NCBI RefSeq assembly: GCF_020042665.1
Contig: NZ_CP083376.1
Location: forward strand, 310,001 to 374,000
Origin: Pseudoxanthomonas sp. X-1
GTDB taxonomy: Bacteria; Pseudomonadota; Gammaproteobacteria; Xanthomonadales; Xanthomonadaceae
DNA length: 64,000 nt
Direction of reading: 5' to 3'
Each line of letters starts with the position of its first letter. The stretch's first letter is position 1. The notes below the pieces were generated by a model that saw only the letters and a program-made list of their open reading frames with translations, was not told the DNA's origin and ran no database searches. Shown in pieces: positions 16,746 to 26,288 of the stretch. Made by a program: the position numbers and the translations under genes.

Positions 16746-19700
16746 TTCCCGCCTCCGAAGTAACGAATTACTTTTTCTGCGAAGGTAAAGTTGCTGCCTC
16801 CGCATGTAGTAACCGCATCTGCATTATTACTTGATGCAGGAGATATTTCGTAAGGATTACCAACGGTCCCGGCCTTGAGAATTCTTCCGGAAGGCGTTGC
16901 AAGCCAGGCACTGTCACCGTAGTTAATGCTTTGCAGGTCGGTCCGCGAGAAAGTCTCATCTCCCCATTCTGGGCCGCTCTCTGCGCCATGGGTATGATAG
17001 ACCCCAAGAGCTCCCGAAGGCCTCTGGCCTGGGTTTGAATGGTGCGTAAGTCCTCGTTTGCCCGTGGTATAGGTATAGAAGCCATCGCTCCTTCTATATA
17101 CCCATCCCGCGTACTCAAGGTCGGACGCTATGGAAATTCCTAATACGTCGGCCAGTGCATTGGCGGCAGCAACATCTGCGGACCTATAACGATCCCCGGC
17201 GGCGAGGCCGGTTGCATCAGCCATTACTAGTGGATTTGCTGCCGCGTATGAGTAGGTGCTAATTCCACCACTCAACCCAATCGGGTCGCTCTGGACGTAA
17301 CGTCCGCTGTCAGGCTCATAGTCGCGGAAGTAGTTGTAGTTGAGCTCCGCGTACTGATCGTAGCGCTGTCCAGGGAACCGCATATCCAGGTTGAACGCGG
17401 TGCCGTTTCCATCCGGATCCTGGTCTGGCGCCGTGGCGCCGAAAGCTTCGCCCTTGATGTCCCACTTCCAGATCGCGGTGTTGGCCACCGGGTCGATGAC
17501 CACGCGTGGGCTGCCCAGATGGTCGGGCTCGATGTAGCTCACGGTGCCGGCGGCTGCGGTGCGCAGGCCCACCGGCAGATCATCCATCCAGATCGCCTGC
17601 TGGACCGGGGTGCCGTTGGCGCCGTAGTCGCCGACCCAGTGGCCGGCCTCGTCGTACAAGGTGTAGGTGTTGGCCGTGCTCAGGTAACTGCGCACGCGCT
17701 CGCCCTTGCCGTTGTACTTGTAGTTGCGGGTGGTGGTTCCGCCGGCTTTGACGCTGCTCATCCGCCCCGTGTCGTCGTAGACGAACTGCTTGGCGGTCCC
17801 GTTGATGCCCGTGGTGTTGCCGGCTGCGTCGTAGGTGCGGGCAATGCCACCGACGTTGGTGAGCCGGTGACTGGTGGTCGGATAGCTGTAGGTCGAGGTG
17901 CCCGCTGCCGTGGTCAGGCTGATCCGGTTGCCGGTCTTGTCGTAGCCGTAGCCATCGATCACCGTTCCGGTCGGGCCATCCTTGAACTGGGTCAGCCGCC
18001 CCAGGGTGTCGTAGCCGAGGCCGACCTGCGGCAAGGTGCTGCCCGGCTGGGTCAGCTCCAGCAGGTTGCCGACCTCGTCGTAGTTGAAGCCGACTGCGAG
18101 CCCGCCCGTGCTGGCGTCATGGATGGCGGCCGGACGATAGTCCAGATCCAGCGTGCGGGTCATTTGGCGGCCATTGCCGTAGGTCCAGCCCGCCGCTGGA
18201 CCGAACGGGTGATAGGTCGCGCCGGTGAGCAGCACCTGGCGGGCGCCCGCATTCGGTGTGACGCCCACCTCGGTGATCCGCCCCTGGCTGTCGCGCACAT
18301 AGTCCACCACGACGCCATCGGGATAGGTCATGGCGGTGAGCTGGCCGCCCGGGGCATAGCTATAGCGCAAGGTCAGGGCCACGCCGTTGACGGTCTGCAC
18401 CTTGCGGGTCAGGTCGCCAAAGCGGTTGTAGCAATACTGCGTGGTGCCGCTGCCGTCCTGCATCTTGGTCAAGCGACCGGTCGAGAAGGTCTCATCGACA
18501 CTGCAGACATCCTCAGTGACATCGTAGGTGTACGCGACGTCGAGCGCAGGCGTGGCACGGTTAATCCCCGCCAGCCGATTCAGGGCGTCGTAGACGTAAG
18601 TGGCAGCCCTGTTCTCGGCATCAGTCTGCGTGACCCGGTTGCCGGCGCTGTCGTAGGTGTAGGTGGTGGTGCCGGTGTCCGGACTGACCTGCTGCGTCAG
18701 GTCGCCCAGACCGTTGTAGGTGTAGGTGGTCTTTAGGCCCTTGGGGTCGTTGACTTCGGTCAGACGGCCTAAGGCGTCGTAGGCGAATTTGGTCTCTGCG
18801 GCGATGCCGCCCACGTCCTGCAGCGTCCGCTTGAGGCGGTTGAGCGGGTCGTACTCGGACTGGGTGAACCGCGACAGGGCATCGGTGGCCGAAGTCGTGT
18901 TGCCGTTGGCGTCGTAGCCGTAATCCGTCGGATTGCCCACTGCATCGGCCTGCGTCGCCAACTGGCCGAGTTGGTTGTAGACCCGGCTCAGGGTGCGCTT
19001 GAGTGTGCCGTTGGCATCCTTGGTGTCTTCCTTGAGCCGGTTGCCGGCATTGTCCAGGGTGTAGTGGATGGTGTTGCCTGCGTTGTCGGCGATATCGGTG
19101 AGGCGGTGCGCTGCGTCATAGGTGTAGGCAGTCAAGGCGCCATCGGTCTGAGTGACCTGCTTGACTAGGCCGGTGGGCCAGTAGTCGATGGTCGTGATCC
19201 GGTCGTCGGACTCGGTACTGCTGTCGGCGCCACGCACCTTGGTGGCGGTCAGCCAGCCGCGCGGGCTGTAGCTGTAGTCGGTGACCACGCCGTTGGCATC
19301 CTTGACCGACAGCGTCCGGCCGGCCGCATCGTAGGCCAGGGTCTCGGTGACCTGACCCAGGGCGTTGGTGACCTTCCACAGGTCGCCCCTGCGGTAAGCG
19401 CAATTGCCGCCAGTGGCGCAGCCGGCACCATCGGCTGGATAGTAGGCGTACTGGGTGAGGTCGGACACGTCCGTGCGCGGGCCGTCGATCGATTTCACCA
19501 GGCCCAGGATGGGGCAGGTGCCGCCGCTGGCTGACACGTCGGCGGCCTCGCAGTAGGTAACGGTGGTGGCACGCGATGCCTGAGAGTCCAGGTCGGTGAC
19601 GGTGATAGCGATTGGTTGCAGGCGTGCGTTGCGCGTGTAGGACGTGAGCTGGGCATCGCTCTCAACCGAGAACGTGCGGTTGGAGTCGGCCAGTGTGCGG

Positions 19701-21400
19701 CTGATGGACGTGCGTTGTCCGGGAAGTCCGAAGGCTTCTTGCACTGTTTGGACGTTCATCGCGACGCCGGATTCGGTGGTCTCCGTATAAATGTGCTTAG
19801 TGACCGTGCCGTTGCGATCGGTACTGGTATCCAGGCGGCGGCGGAAGTCGGTCGCCTGGTCGTAGTACGCGTAGCTTGCGGTGCCGGCGCTGTTGGCAAT
19901 TGCCGACACTTTCGGTGTGCCGCCGCCCGCATCGGTCAGAGTGTAGGTTGTCTGCTCACCCAGTGCGTCGGTGACGAGGGTGCCGGTCGACGAATAGGAC
20001 AGGGTGACGCCATCGGCACCGCCGGAGTGCTGGCTGGAGATCACGCGCCCCTTGGCGTCGTATGCGAATATGCTGAATCGCTGGCCGTCTTCGGCGGTGA
20101 TTCCTGTTAGGTGGCGTGGAAAGCGCGTGTCTTCATAGTGGTATATGCGCTGCCCACCATCCGGATAGGTGACGGTCTTGAGTCGTCCATTGTCGTAGGT
20201 ATAGGTTACGAGTTGGACGCCGGCCGAAGAGATGCCGGTAATGAGCGCATCACTTGATGCATCTGTGTATTGGAACTCGACAGATCGCCCCTGAAGCGAA
20301 GTGATCGAGCTGCGTCTTCCGTACGCATCGTAGCTGTAGGACAGGACAGCACCATCTTGATTCTCACGCGAGATCACGTGACCAAGTTGGTCGAAGGTAT
20401 ATATGGCGTCCTGGCGATACAGCCTCCATTGGTCTCCGATCTGGATCAAGCGCTCACCGCTACCATCGGCGGCCCTATAGCCGCCGCTAACCGCTTGAAA
20501 GGGCAACACATAGCCGCTTCCTTCCACCAAACCGACTGAGGAGGAGCTGATCGCAAGATGTATCTGGTGCGAATCAGACCAGCCAAGCCCCAAGCCACCG
20601 GATACATTGGCGACCCTTGAATGGTAATAGCGTGACAAGGCGATCCAACCGAGATTGAAGTCCTCCTCTGTCTCAAACTTCTCCCCCGTCTTGACATCAC
20701 AGGGATTTCCTACGAACCCGGATGGCCCACCTGCGGCACCGTCGCATTGTGTTTGGCTTGTGACAATGGTCGCGGTTATCTCCTCATTGACGCATGCGTT
20801 CTGACTGTTTTTCCAGTAGAGGTATGGGTTTGGGCATATTGAAGCGCGCATCGCCTGAAATGTACTGGCGTAAGGCGAGCACGATCCGTCGATATCGTCA
20901 TATGTTTCACCCCCATATGAATAATCGGCGAGATCGAATCCGTCATATCCTTGCACATATGGGTTTGGGTACCAGTCGCTTGTGCGTGAGAAGTAGGAAG
21001 AAGAGCAGGGTGGCGATTCGCCTGCGTTAAAGGAGGCTACCATGAGAACATTCAACTCATCTTCTGTTTCGGCACTGAGTCCACCCGTCCCATAGAAAAT
21101 GAATGTTCTGTCCTTCTTTCCCATCCAGTATGTGATTGTGGTCTGACCGTCGACTGTAACGGACTGGCCCTTGATTTCAGTGACATACTGATAGGCATCC
21201 GCCGCATTGGAAGGCCCCGGAATTGTTCTTATCGCAGCCTCTGCTTGCTGCTGAGTTGCGTAAGTTCCGAACAAGCCGCCGGTCGGCGTATAAACCGAAA
21301 ACATTTGATCGCTTTCCTGGGCGGTCGCCACGGTCGCCCACGTCGCGCTCGTCAGAATCAAGAGGCCTGACAGGAAAAACGATAGCTTTGAAGTGAACAT
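16742..21400 (-). CDS. Secreted RHS/YD-repeat protein with DUF4329 (JAMM-like) tip
   Basis: 1552-residue RHS protein. Residues 1-28 are a Sec signal peptide. Next come a region of about 220 residues with paired cysteines, a DUF6531-like block (CDVKTGEKFETEEDFNL) and some thirty YD repeats (for example YSYDAYGR, TYTYDSAGN, YGYDANGN). The RHS core follows near residues 1336-1400 (FPGQRYDQYAELNYNYFRDY, GRYVQSDPIGLSGG). The last 150 residues are variable: a DUF4329-type domain with EYAG, YHTHG near residue 1469 and FSRTD, a spacing that resembles the E-HxH-SxxD metal site of JAMM peptidases. The core is GC-rich and the tip AT-rich, as when toxin tips are swapped. Start set by a strong ribosome site. 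No VgrG, PAAR or Tc gene is nearby, so export is likely by Sec. Confidence 0.9.
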   Translation of the reverse strand: MFTSKLSFFLSGLLILTSATWATVATAQESDQMFSVYTPTGGLFGTYATQQQAEAAIRTIPGPSNAADAYQYVTEIKGQSVTVDGQTTITYWMGKKDRTFIFYGTGGLSAETEDELNVLMVASFNAGESPPCSSSYFSRTSDWYPNPYVQGYDGFDLADYSYGGETYDDIDGSCSPYASTFQAMRASICPNPYLYWKNSQNACVNEEITATIVTSQTQCDGAAGGPSGFVGNPCDVKTGEKFETEEDFNLGWIALSRYYHSRVANVSGGLGLGWSDSHQIHLAISSSSVGLVEGSGYVLPFQAVSGGYRAADGSGERLIQIGDQWRLYRQDAIYTFDQLGHVISRENQDGAVLSYSYDAYGRRSSITSLQGRSVEFQYTDASSDALITGISSAGVQLVTYTYDNGRLKTVTYPDGGQRIYHYEDTRFPRHLTGITAEDGQRFSIFAYDAKGRVISSQHSGGADGVTLSYSSTGTLVTDALGEQTTYTLTDAGGGTPKVSAIANSAGTASYAYYDQATDFRRRLDTSTDRNGTVTKHIYTETTESGVAMNVQTVQEAFGLPGQRTSISRTLADSNRTFSVESDAQLTSYTRNARLQPIAITVTDLDSQASRATTVTYCEAADVSASGGTCPILGLVKSIDGPRTDVSDLTQYAYYPADGAGCATGGNCAYRRGDLWKVTNALGQVTETLAYDAAGRTLSVKDANGVVTDYSYSPRGWLTATKVRGADSSTESDDRITTIDYWPTGLVKQVTQTDGALTAYTYDAAHRLTDIADNAGNTIHYTLDNAGNRLKEDTKDANGTLKRTLSRVYNQLGQLATQADAVGNPTDYGYDANGNTTSATDALSRFTQSEYDPLNRLKRTLQDVGGIAAETKFAYDALGRLTEVNDPKGLKTTYTYNGLGDLTQQVSPDTGTTTYTYDSAGNRVTQTDAENRAATYVYDALNRLAGINRATPALDVAYTYDVTEDVCSVDETFSTGRLTKMQDGSGTTQYCYNRFGDLTRKVQTVNGVALTLRYSYAPGGQLTAMTYPDGVVVDYVRDSQGRITEVGVTPNAGARQVLLTGATYHPFGPAAGWTYGNGRQMTRTLDLDYRPAAIHDASTGGLAVGFNYDEVGNLLELTQPGSTLPQVGLGYDTLGRLTQFKDGPTGTVIDGYGYDKTGNRISLTTAAGTSTYSYPTTSHRLTNVGGIARTYDAAGNTTGINGTAKQFVYDDTGRMSSVKAGGTTTRNYKYNGKGERVRSYLSTANTYTLYDEAGHWVGDYGANGTPVQQAIWMDDLPVGLRTAAAGTVSYIEPDHLGSPRVVIDPVANTAIWKWDIKGEAFGATAPDQDPDGNGTAFNLDMRFPGQRYDQYAELNYNYFRDYEPDSGRYVQSDPIGLSGGISTYSYAAANPLVMADATGLAAGDRYRSADVAAANALADVLGISIASDLEYAGWVYRRSDGFYTYTTGKRGLTHHSNPGQRPSGALGVYHTHGAESGPEWGDETFSRTDLQSINYGDSAWLATPSGRILKAGTVGNPYEISPASSNNADAVTTCGGSNFTFAEKVIRYFGGGK

Positions 21401-21404
21401 CCAT

Positions 21405-21413
21405 CTCCTCCTT
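21405..21413 (-). promoter_or_regulatory. Ribosome binding site of the RHS gene
   Basis: AAGGAGGAG on the minus strand, four bases before ATG 21400. It is an almost perfect anti-SD match and decides the start against the upstream in-frame GTG at 21505. Confidence 0.8.
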
Positions 21414-21685
21414 GAGATTCCTTGGAACAGCATGAGCATGTCATGACTGCATTGGCTTCGAGTTCCCTTCGAGCCATAGCTTAGCCGCGTGCACCCATCA
21501 GGCACGGATCGCTGCCAGCTTTAGCATCAGCAGCACTTTGATGCTGCATCTTCAACAGCACTACTAGTCCGTTTTCTATACCACGTCAAGGCGACATCGG
21601 ATGCATGGCTTAAACCGTGAGGACGATCTCTCTCAAGCTTGGCTTACATCGCAATGCTGCAGCGTTTCTCTTTACGGCAATTACG
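21414..21685. other. RHS upstream region
   Basis: AT-richer than the surrounding pigment genes and without a convincing gene. It must hold the RHS promoter and marks the right border of the inserted segment next to the 3' end of the flavoprotein gene at 21686. I see no direct repeats, transposase remnant or attachment site at this border. Confidence 0.5.
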
Positions 21686-23317
21686 CTATGCCGCGTCTGC
21701 ATACTGGTACCAGACTTCACTCAAGGAACGGCCAGATGGCATCTCGGAGGAGGCTAGCAGTGTGTCTAGGCCAAGATCTCCGAGGTCCGCATGCGCCGCA
21801 TTGGCGCGGGCCAGGATCTCGCCGGCGAGCCATTCCATGCGCGCGACGTTGGACGCCAGGCGTGCGGTCAGGGCGTCGGGGTCGAGCGTGTCGTTCAAGG
21901 CGCGGTTGAGTTCGAAGAACCAGTCGATCGCGTACTGGTCCAGCAGGCGGCCGTCGGTCAGCGGGGCAGGGTGGGGCGCATTGCGCCGGCCCCATTCGGC
22001 CAGCAGGGCCTGCACGGCCAAGTTGAGCGCGCGCCCGCGCTGGAACAGCGGCCGCAACCGTCCCAGCAGCGGCACATCGGTCAGGCGCCCGGCGAAGTAC
22101 AGCGGCGCCAGCAGCGACCAGTAGTAGGTGTAGTCCCAGATCACCTTGACCGGCATCACCTGGGCATCGCCGAACAGCGGGTACTGGCCCTGGTAGAGGG
22201 TCAGGGTGTTCTCGTAGAAGCCGCTGTAGAGCTGGTTGTAGATGCCCGCGTACGGTGCGATCCCTTCGCCGGCGCGATCGCGCGCGACCAGGTCGGTGAT
22301 GTAACCGTTGGCGATGGCGATGAAGTCGCTGCCGGGCGAATAGAACGGGTCCAGGAACACGCCCGCCTCGCCGGTCAGCGCCCAGCGGTCGCCGGAGAAC
22401 ACCTGCTTGCAGCCGTAGGAGAAGTCGCGCAGGAACATGAAGTCCATCAGCGCATGCTCGGGCCGCTCCAGCGCGGCGGCCACGCGCGGCTGGTGCGTGC
22501 GCAGCCACTCCATCGCCTTGGCGTGGGTGTTCATCGTCTCCAGCGGATGCGCGTCGGCATCGCAGACGATGCCCAGCGAATGCGCGCCGCACGACAGCGG
22601 GATCAACCAGAACCAGTAGCCCGGCCCGCACATGTGGTTGGTCGAGCGCCAGCGGTCCGGCGGCGTGCAGCGCGCCAGCCAGGCCGGATCGTCGGACCAG
22701 GCGTTGGGATCGATGAAGCCTTCCACGCGCCACCACACCGCATTGGCATGGTGCGCGTTGGGCTGGGCCAGGCCGAGCTTGCGCTTGAGCAGGCCGGCGC
22801 GGCCGCTGGCATCGACCACCCAGCGCGCGTCCAGCGTGGCGGCCGCGCCGTCGCGTTCGAAGCGCACGCCGTGATCGGCCTCACCGGAGGCCAGGTCCAC
22901 GCCGCGCACGCTCGCGCCATCGAGGAAGTCCACGCCCAGCGCACGCGCGCGCTCGCCGAGGAAGTTCTCGAAGCGGCCGCGGTCGATCTGCCAGGACGGC
23001 GTGGGCAGCAGCTGGCTCACGCCCAGTTCGGTGCACTGGTCGATCTGCCACTGGCCTTCGGAGAAGAAGAAGCGGAAGCCGAACTTGCGCAGGTGTTCGT
23101 CGTCCAGGTGCGCGCGCAGGCCGAGCACGTCGCTGAAATAGTGCGCGCCGATCTCCACGGTCGACTCGCCGACCTTGAACGCGCCTTCGCGCACCGGGTG
23201 GGCGCGACGCTCGATCACGCTGATCGCCAGGGCCGGATCCCGCGCCTTGAGCTGCAGGGCCAGGGTCAGTCCGGCCAGGCCGCCGCCGAGGATGGCCACA
23301 TCGGTGCGCGCGTTCAT
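21686..23317 (-). CDS. Second FAD-dependent halogenase-like oxidoreductase
   Basis: 543-residue flavoprotein, distinct from the one at 7322-8701. It has the FAD motif VAILGGGLAGLTLAL at the N-terminus, VGESTVEIG, WVVDASGR, WFWLIPL (halogenase WxWxIP hallmark) and FLDPFYSPGSDFIA (the FxPxxSxG-type loop), then a C-terminal helical extension of about 160 residues. Tryptophan-halogenase-like proteins of this length occur in xanthomonadin clusters and are candidates for pigment halogenation or oxidation. The start ATG 23317 lies one base after the glycosyltransferase stop, so the four minus-strand genes 21686-26103 form one operon in which this is last. Confidence 0.87.
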   Translation of the reverse strand: MNARTDVAILGGGLAGLTLALQLKARDPALAISVIERRAHPVREGAFKVGESTVEIGAHYFSDVLGLRAHLDDEHLRKFGFRFFFSEGQWQIDQCTELGVSQLLPTPSWQIDRGRFENFLGERARALGVDFLDGASVRGVDLASGEADHGVRFERDGAAATLDARWVVDASGRAGLLKRKLGLAQPNAHHANAVWWRVEGFIDPNAWSDDPAWLARCTPPDRWRSTNHMCGPGYWFWLIPLSCGAHSLGIVCDADAHPLETMNTHAKAMEWLRTHQPRVAAALERPEHALMDFMFLRDFSYGCKQVFSGDRWALTGEAGVFLDPFYSPGSDFIAIANGYITDLVARDRAGEGIAPYAGIYNQLYSGFYENTLTLYQGQYPLFGDAQVMPVKVIWDYTYYWSLLAPLYFAGRLTDVPLLGRLRPLFQRGRALNLAVQALLAEWGRRNAPHPAPLTDGRLLDQYAIDWFFELNRALNDTLDPDALTARLASNVARMEWLAGEILARANAAHADLGDLGLDTLLASSEMPSGRSLSEVWYQYADAA

Positions 23318-23318
23318 C

Positions 23319-24131
23319 TCAGGCGTCCGCCGCAGGGGAGGGAGCCGGCACCCTAGCAAACTCGCCCTGCGGATCGTGGATGACCGGGCGGGTGGCGCGG
23401 ATGCCGCGGTAGACCGACAGCAGCCGGCCATGGCGCAGCACCTGGCCGACCACGTGCGTGGTGATCCTGCACAGGTCGCGCACCAGGCGGAAATGGCTCT
23501 TGCGGAACGTGCCCGGCTCGGTGCCGGCATAGCGGGTCTCGATCGGCACCGACACCACGCGCGCGCCGGCCTGGCGCGCGGCGCTGATCAGCATCTGCGC
23601 CTCGAACACGAAGCCCTCGCCTTCCACCCCTTCCAGCGTGAACACGCTGCGCGGATAGAAGCGCTGGCCGCTCTGCGTATCGACCAGGCGGAAGCCGCAG
23701 CCCCAGGCGATGCCCCAGTCGCCGAAGTCGTTGCCGATGCGGCGGATGATCGGCTGGCTGGCGCGCTTGCGCAGGCGCGCACCGTTGACCACCCAGCCCG
23801 GGTAGGCGTTGGCGGCCTCGAGCATGCGCGGGAAATCGCTGGCCCGGTGCTGGCCGTCGCCGTCCATGGTCAGCACGCCCTGCGCGCCCTGGCGGGCGGC
23901 CTCGGCGAAGCCGCTGCGCAGCGCCGCGCCCTTGCCCAGGCGCTGCGGATGCCGGATCAGCGTCACCGGCAGGCCGTCCAGGCAGTCGCTGGTGCCATCG
24001 TCGGAGCCGTCGTCGACCACGATCACCCGCGGGCACACCGCCAGCGCGTCCTCGACCACCTCGCGGATGCGCAGGCGTTCGTTGAGCGCGGGGATCACCA
24101 CGGCCACGTCGTTCATGGTCAGCGGGCTCAT
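23319..24131 (-). CDS. Family 2 glycosyltransferase
   Basis: 270-residue GT2 enzyme, GT-A fold. VVIPALNE starts the nucleotide-binding half, VIVVDDGSDDGT and LTMDGDGQH (DxD-type metal site) follow, then GEGFVFEAQML. It is closest in pattern to dolichol-phosphate-mannose-synthase-like GT2 proteins. In aryl polyene clusters it may add a sugar to the pigment lipid. ATG 24131 overlaps the stop of the upstream gene in an ATGA; ATG 24116 (MNDVAVVIP) is an alternative start. No C-terminal membrane helices are present, so it is probably peripheral. Confidence 0.87.
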   Translation of the reverse strand: MSPLTMNDVAVVIPALNERLRIREVVEDALAVCPRVIVVDDGSDDGTSDCLDGLPVTLIRHPQRLGKGAALRSGFAEAARQGAQGVLTMDGDGQHRASDFPRMLEAANAYPGWVVNGARLRKRASQPIIRRIGNDFGDWGIAWGCGFRLVDTQSGQRFYPRSVFTLEGVEGEGFVFEAQMLISAARQAGARVVSVPIETRYAGTEPGTFRKSHFRLVRDLCRITTHVVGQVLRHGRLLSVYRGIRATRPVIHDPQGEFARVPAPSPAADA

Positions 24132-24913
24132 CGGACGATCTCCACCTGCAGCACCGCGCCGTGGCCGGCATCGAGATGGCAGTGCGCGGCGCCCAGCGCC
24201 AGGGCGTCGAACAGCGGCAGCATCGGCGCCATCGCGTTGCCGGCGGCGAGGGTTTCCAGCGGGCCGGCCGGCGCGCGGTCGGCGCCGCCGGTGCCGACCG
24301 TGGCGCGCAGCGCCAGGCCTTCGCCTCCTGCGCTGAGCACCAGGGCCGCGCCCAGCAGACCCTGGCTGTGCGAAATGCGCCCCAGCGGTCCCACCGACTG
24401 GCTGTCGTAGCCGACCAGCAGCACCTCCGGCGTGCCGGTGGCCAGCTGGGTCAGCGCTTCGAGCAGGCCCTGGGCGAAGCTGCCGTGGAAGGCGCTGATC
24501 GCGGTGGCCGGCGCATGCGTGGCCGCGCCGATGGTCCAGTAGCCGGCCGCGGCGTTGTGCACCGAGTTGTGGAAGCGGATCGGCGAGATGCCGGTCGGGT
24601 CGCTGGCCAGCTGGCGGCACATGTAGTCGGTGATCGCCAGGTCGCCGTGGGTGGAGGTGAACACCGACGGCAGCGTCGCCGGGTCGCGTCCGGCGGCCTG
24701 GCACGCGGCCAGCGCCACTTCCAGCGCCACGGCCACCGTCTCCGGCGCGCGCCGGCGTTCGTTGGGCGCCAGCAGCTGCGGCGCCGGCTTGGCCGGGGCA
24801 TCGGCCGGCAACGCGCCGCCGCGCGCGTAGGCCTGCGCGGCGTCCCAGGAGGGCAGGCCGCGGCACCAGAAACCGATGCCGGCCACGCGGGCGTTCAAGG
24901 TGGAAGCGGTCAT
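24128..24913 (-). CDS. Beta-ketoacyl synthase-like chain-length-factor subunit
   Basis: 261-residue protein of the short ketoacyl-synthase-like family (Ketoacyl-synt_2 type). FTSTHGDLAITDYMC, FHNSVHNAAAGYW and AISAFHGSFAQGLLEAL are its recognisable blocks. The usual Cys-His-His triad of a full condensing enzyme is not present, and the protein is about two thirds of normal length. In aryl polyene systems such a protein partners the active ketosynthase, in the manner of a chain length factor. It overlaps its partner's stop by four bases (24910-24913) and the glycosyltransferase start by four, so the three genes are translationally coupled. Confidence 0.85.
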   Translation of the reverse strand: MTASTLNARVAGIGFWCRGLPSWDAAQAYARGGALPADAPAKPAPQLLAPNERRRAPETVAVALEVALAACQAAGRDPATLPSVFTSTHGDLAITDYMCRQLASDPTGISPIRFHNSVHNAAAGYWTIGAATHAPATAISAFHGSFAQGLLEALTQLATGTPEVLLVGYDSQSVGPLGRISHSQGLLGAALVLSAGGEGLALRATVGTGGADRAPAGPLETLAAGNAMAPMLPLFDALALGAAHCHLDAGHGAVLQVEIVR

Positions 24914-26103
24914 GCGCGGCCGAACACCAGCGCGCAGTTGTTGCCGCCGAAGCCGAAGGAGTTGTTCATCGCGTACTGCACCGGGCGCCGCTCGGGCGCG
25001 AAACGGATCTGGGGACCGCAGGCCGGATCGGGCGTGCGGGCGTTGAGGGTGCCGGGAAGATAGCCGGTGTCCAGCGCGATCAGCGCGAACACCGACTCGA
25101 CGATGCCCGCCGCGCCCAGCGTGTGCCCGGTCCAGGCCTTGGTCGACGCCGCATGCAGCCCGTCGGGGAACAGCCTGGCCACCGCGATCGCCTCGACCGT
25201 GTCGTTGGCCGGCGTGGAGGTGCCATGCAGGTTCAGATAGTCCAGCTGCGCCGGCGCGATACCCGCGCGGGCCAGCGCGTCGGCCATCGCCAGCTGCGCG
25301 CCCAGGCCTTCTGGATGCGGGGCGGACATGTGGTGGGCATCGCTGGATTCGCCGTAGCCGCGCAGCTGCAGGCCGCCGTCGGCGTCGCCGGCGCGTTCGA
25401 GGAGGGCGAAACCACCGGCCTCGCCCAGCGACAGGCCGTCGCGGTGGGCGTCGAAGGGCATGCACGGATTCCTGGACACCAGCTGCAGCGCGTTGAAGCC
25501 GTACAGCACGCTGCCGCACAGCGTGTCCACGCCGCCCACCAGGGCCGCATCGACCAGCCCGGCCTGGATCAGCCGCGCGGCCTGGGCGAAGACCTTGGCG
25601 CTGGACGAGCACGCGGTGGCCACGGTCACGCAGGGCCCGGCCAGGCCGGTGGCGTGCTGCACGAAGTCGCCCAGCGAGTGCGGCGTGTGCACGATCGGGC
25701 GCGCCAGGTCCTCGGGGAAGCGCTCGCCTTCGGCGTCCTGCTCAAGGCGGGTGTAGGCCTCCTCGCTGGCGCCGATGCTGGAGGTCGAGGTGCCGATCAC
25801 CACCGCCACGCGGGCCGCGCCGTAGCGCCGGCCGGCCGCCTGCACCGCATCGAGCACGCCGTCCTGGCCCAGGGCGAGCCAGGCCAGGCGGTTGTTGCGG
25901 CAGTCCCACGGCGCCAGGTCGGGCGGCAGGGCGACGTCCTCGACGCCCTCGACGCGGCCGATCCAGCAGTCCAGGCGCGGCGCCGGGCCGAAGTCGTTGT
26001 GCCGCAGGCCGCTGCGGCGGGCTTCCAGACCCTGCGCCTGCGCCTGGCGGCCGTGGCCCAGGGCGGTGGTGGCGGTGTAGGCCGTGATCGCCAGGGGCGT
26101 CAT
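24910..26103 (-). CDS. 3-oxoacyl-ACP synthase (KAS I/II type) of the aryl polyene synthase
   Basis: 397-residue condensing enzyme with a complete active site: Cys165 in [10 protein letters not shown], His in [12 protein letters not shown] and His in [12 protein letters not shown], ending with [10 protein letters not shown]. It should perform the decarboxylative condensations that extend the hydroxybenzoyl starter on the acyl carrier protein. ATG 26103 ([13 protein letters not shown]) gives the usual FabF-like start; a longer in-frame start at 26148 would add 15 unconserved residues. It is first of the minus-strand arm, so its promoter should lie in 26104-26288, shared with the divergent ycgL gene. 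Confidence 0.92.
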   Translation of the reverse strand: MTPLAITAYTATTALGHGRQAQAQGLEARRSGLRHNDFGPAPRLDCWIGRVEGVEDVALPPDLAPWDCRNNRLAWLALGQDGVLDAVQAAGRRYGAARVAVVIGTSTSSIGASEEAYTRLEQDAEGERFPEDLARPIVHTPHSLGDFVQHATGLAGPCVTVATACSSSAKVFAQAARLIQAGLVDAALVGGVDTLCGSVLYGFNALQLVSRNPCMPFDAHRDGLSLGEAGGFALLERAGDADGGLQLRGYGESSDAHHMSAPHPEGLGAQLAMADALARAGIAPAQLDYLNLHGTSTPANDTVEAIAVARLFPDGLHAASTKAWTGHTLGAAGIVESVFALIALDTGYLPGTLNARTPDPACGPQIRFAPERRPVQYAMNNSFGFGGNNCALVFGRA

Positions 26104-26288
26104 GCGGGACGGAGACGGCATCCAGAGGTATGTGTCGGTCGATGGCATTCGAGTATAGCCAGCGGCCCTGGCGTGACCGTGTGCATGCGGGCGTGGCGTT
26201 GCGTGCGCTCAGGTTCGGGTTTCGCCACTGCGGGCTTTGCCGCACAATCGGTGCGACTTTCCCCACGATCGGATTCGCGCGCACCCGG

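Noticed and set aside
17500..20500. Short repeated DNA phrases that could suggest a repeat array or CRISPR
   Set aside because: They are codon-level echoes of the RHS YD repeats in frame, not spaced direct repeats with spacers.
16309..21685. Insertion sequence or prophage carrying the RHS locus
   Set aside because: No transposase, integrase, terminal inverted repeats or target duplications were seen at either border. Transfer is inferred only from composition and position.
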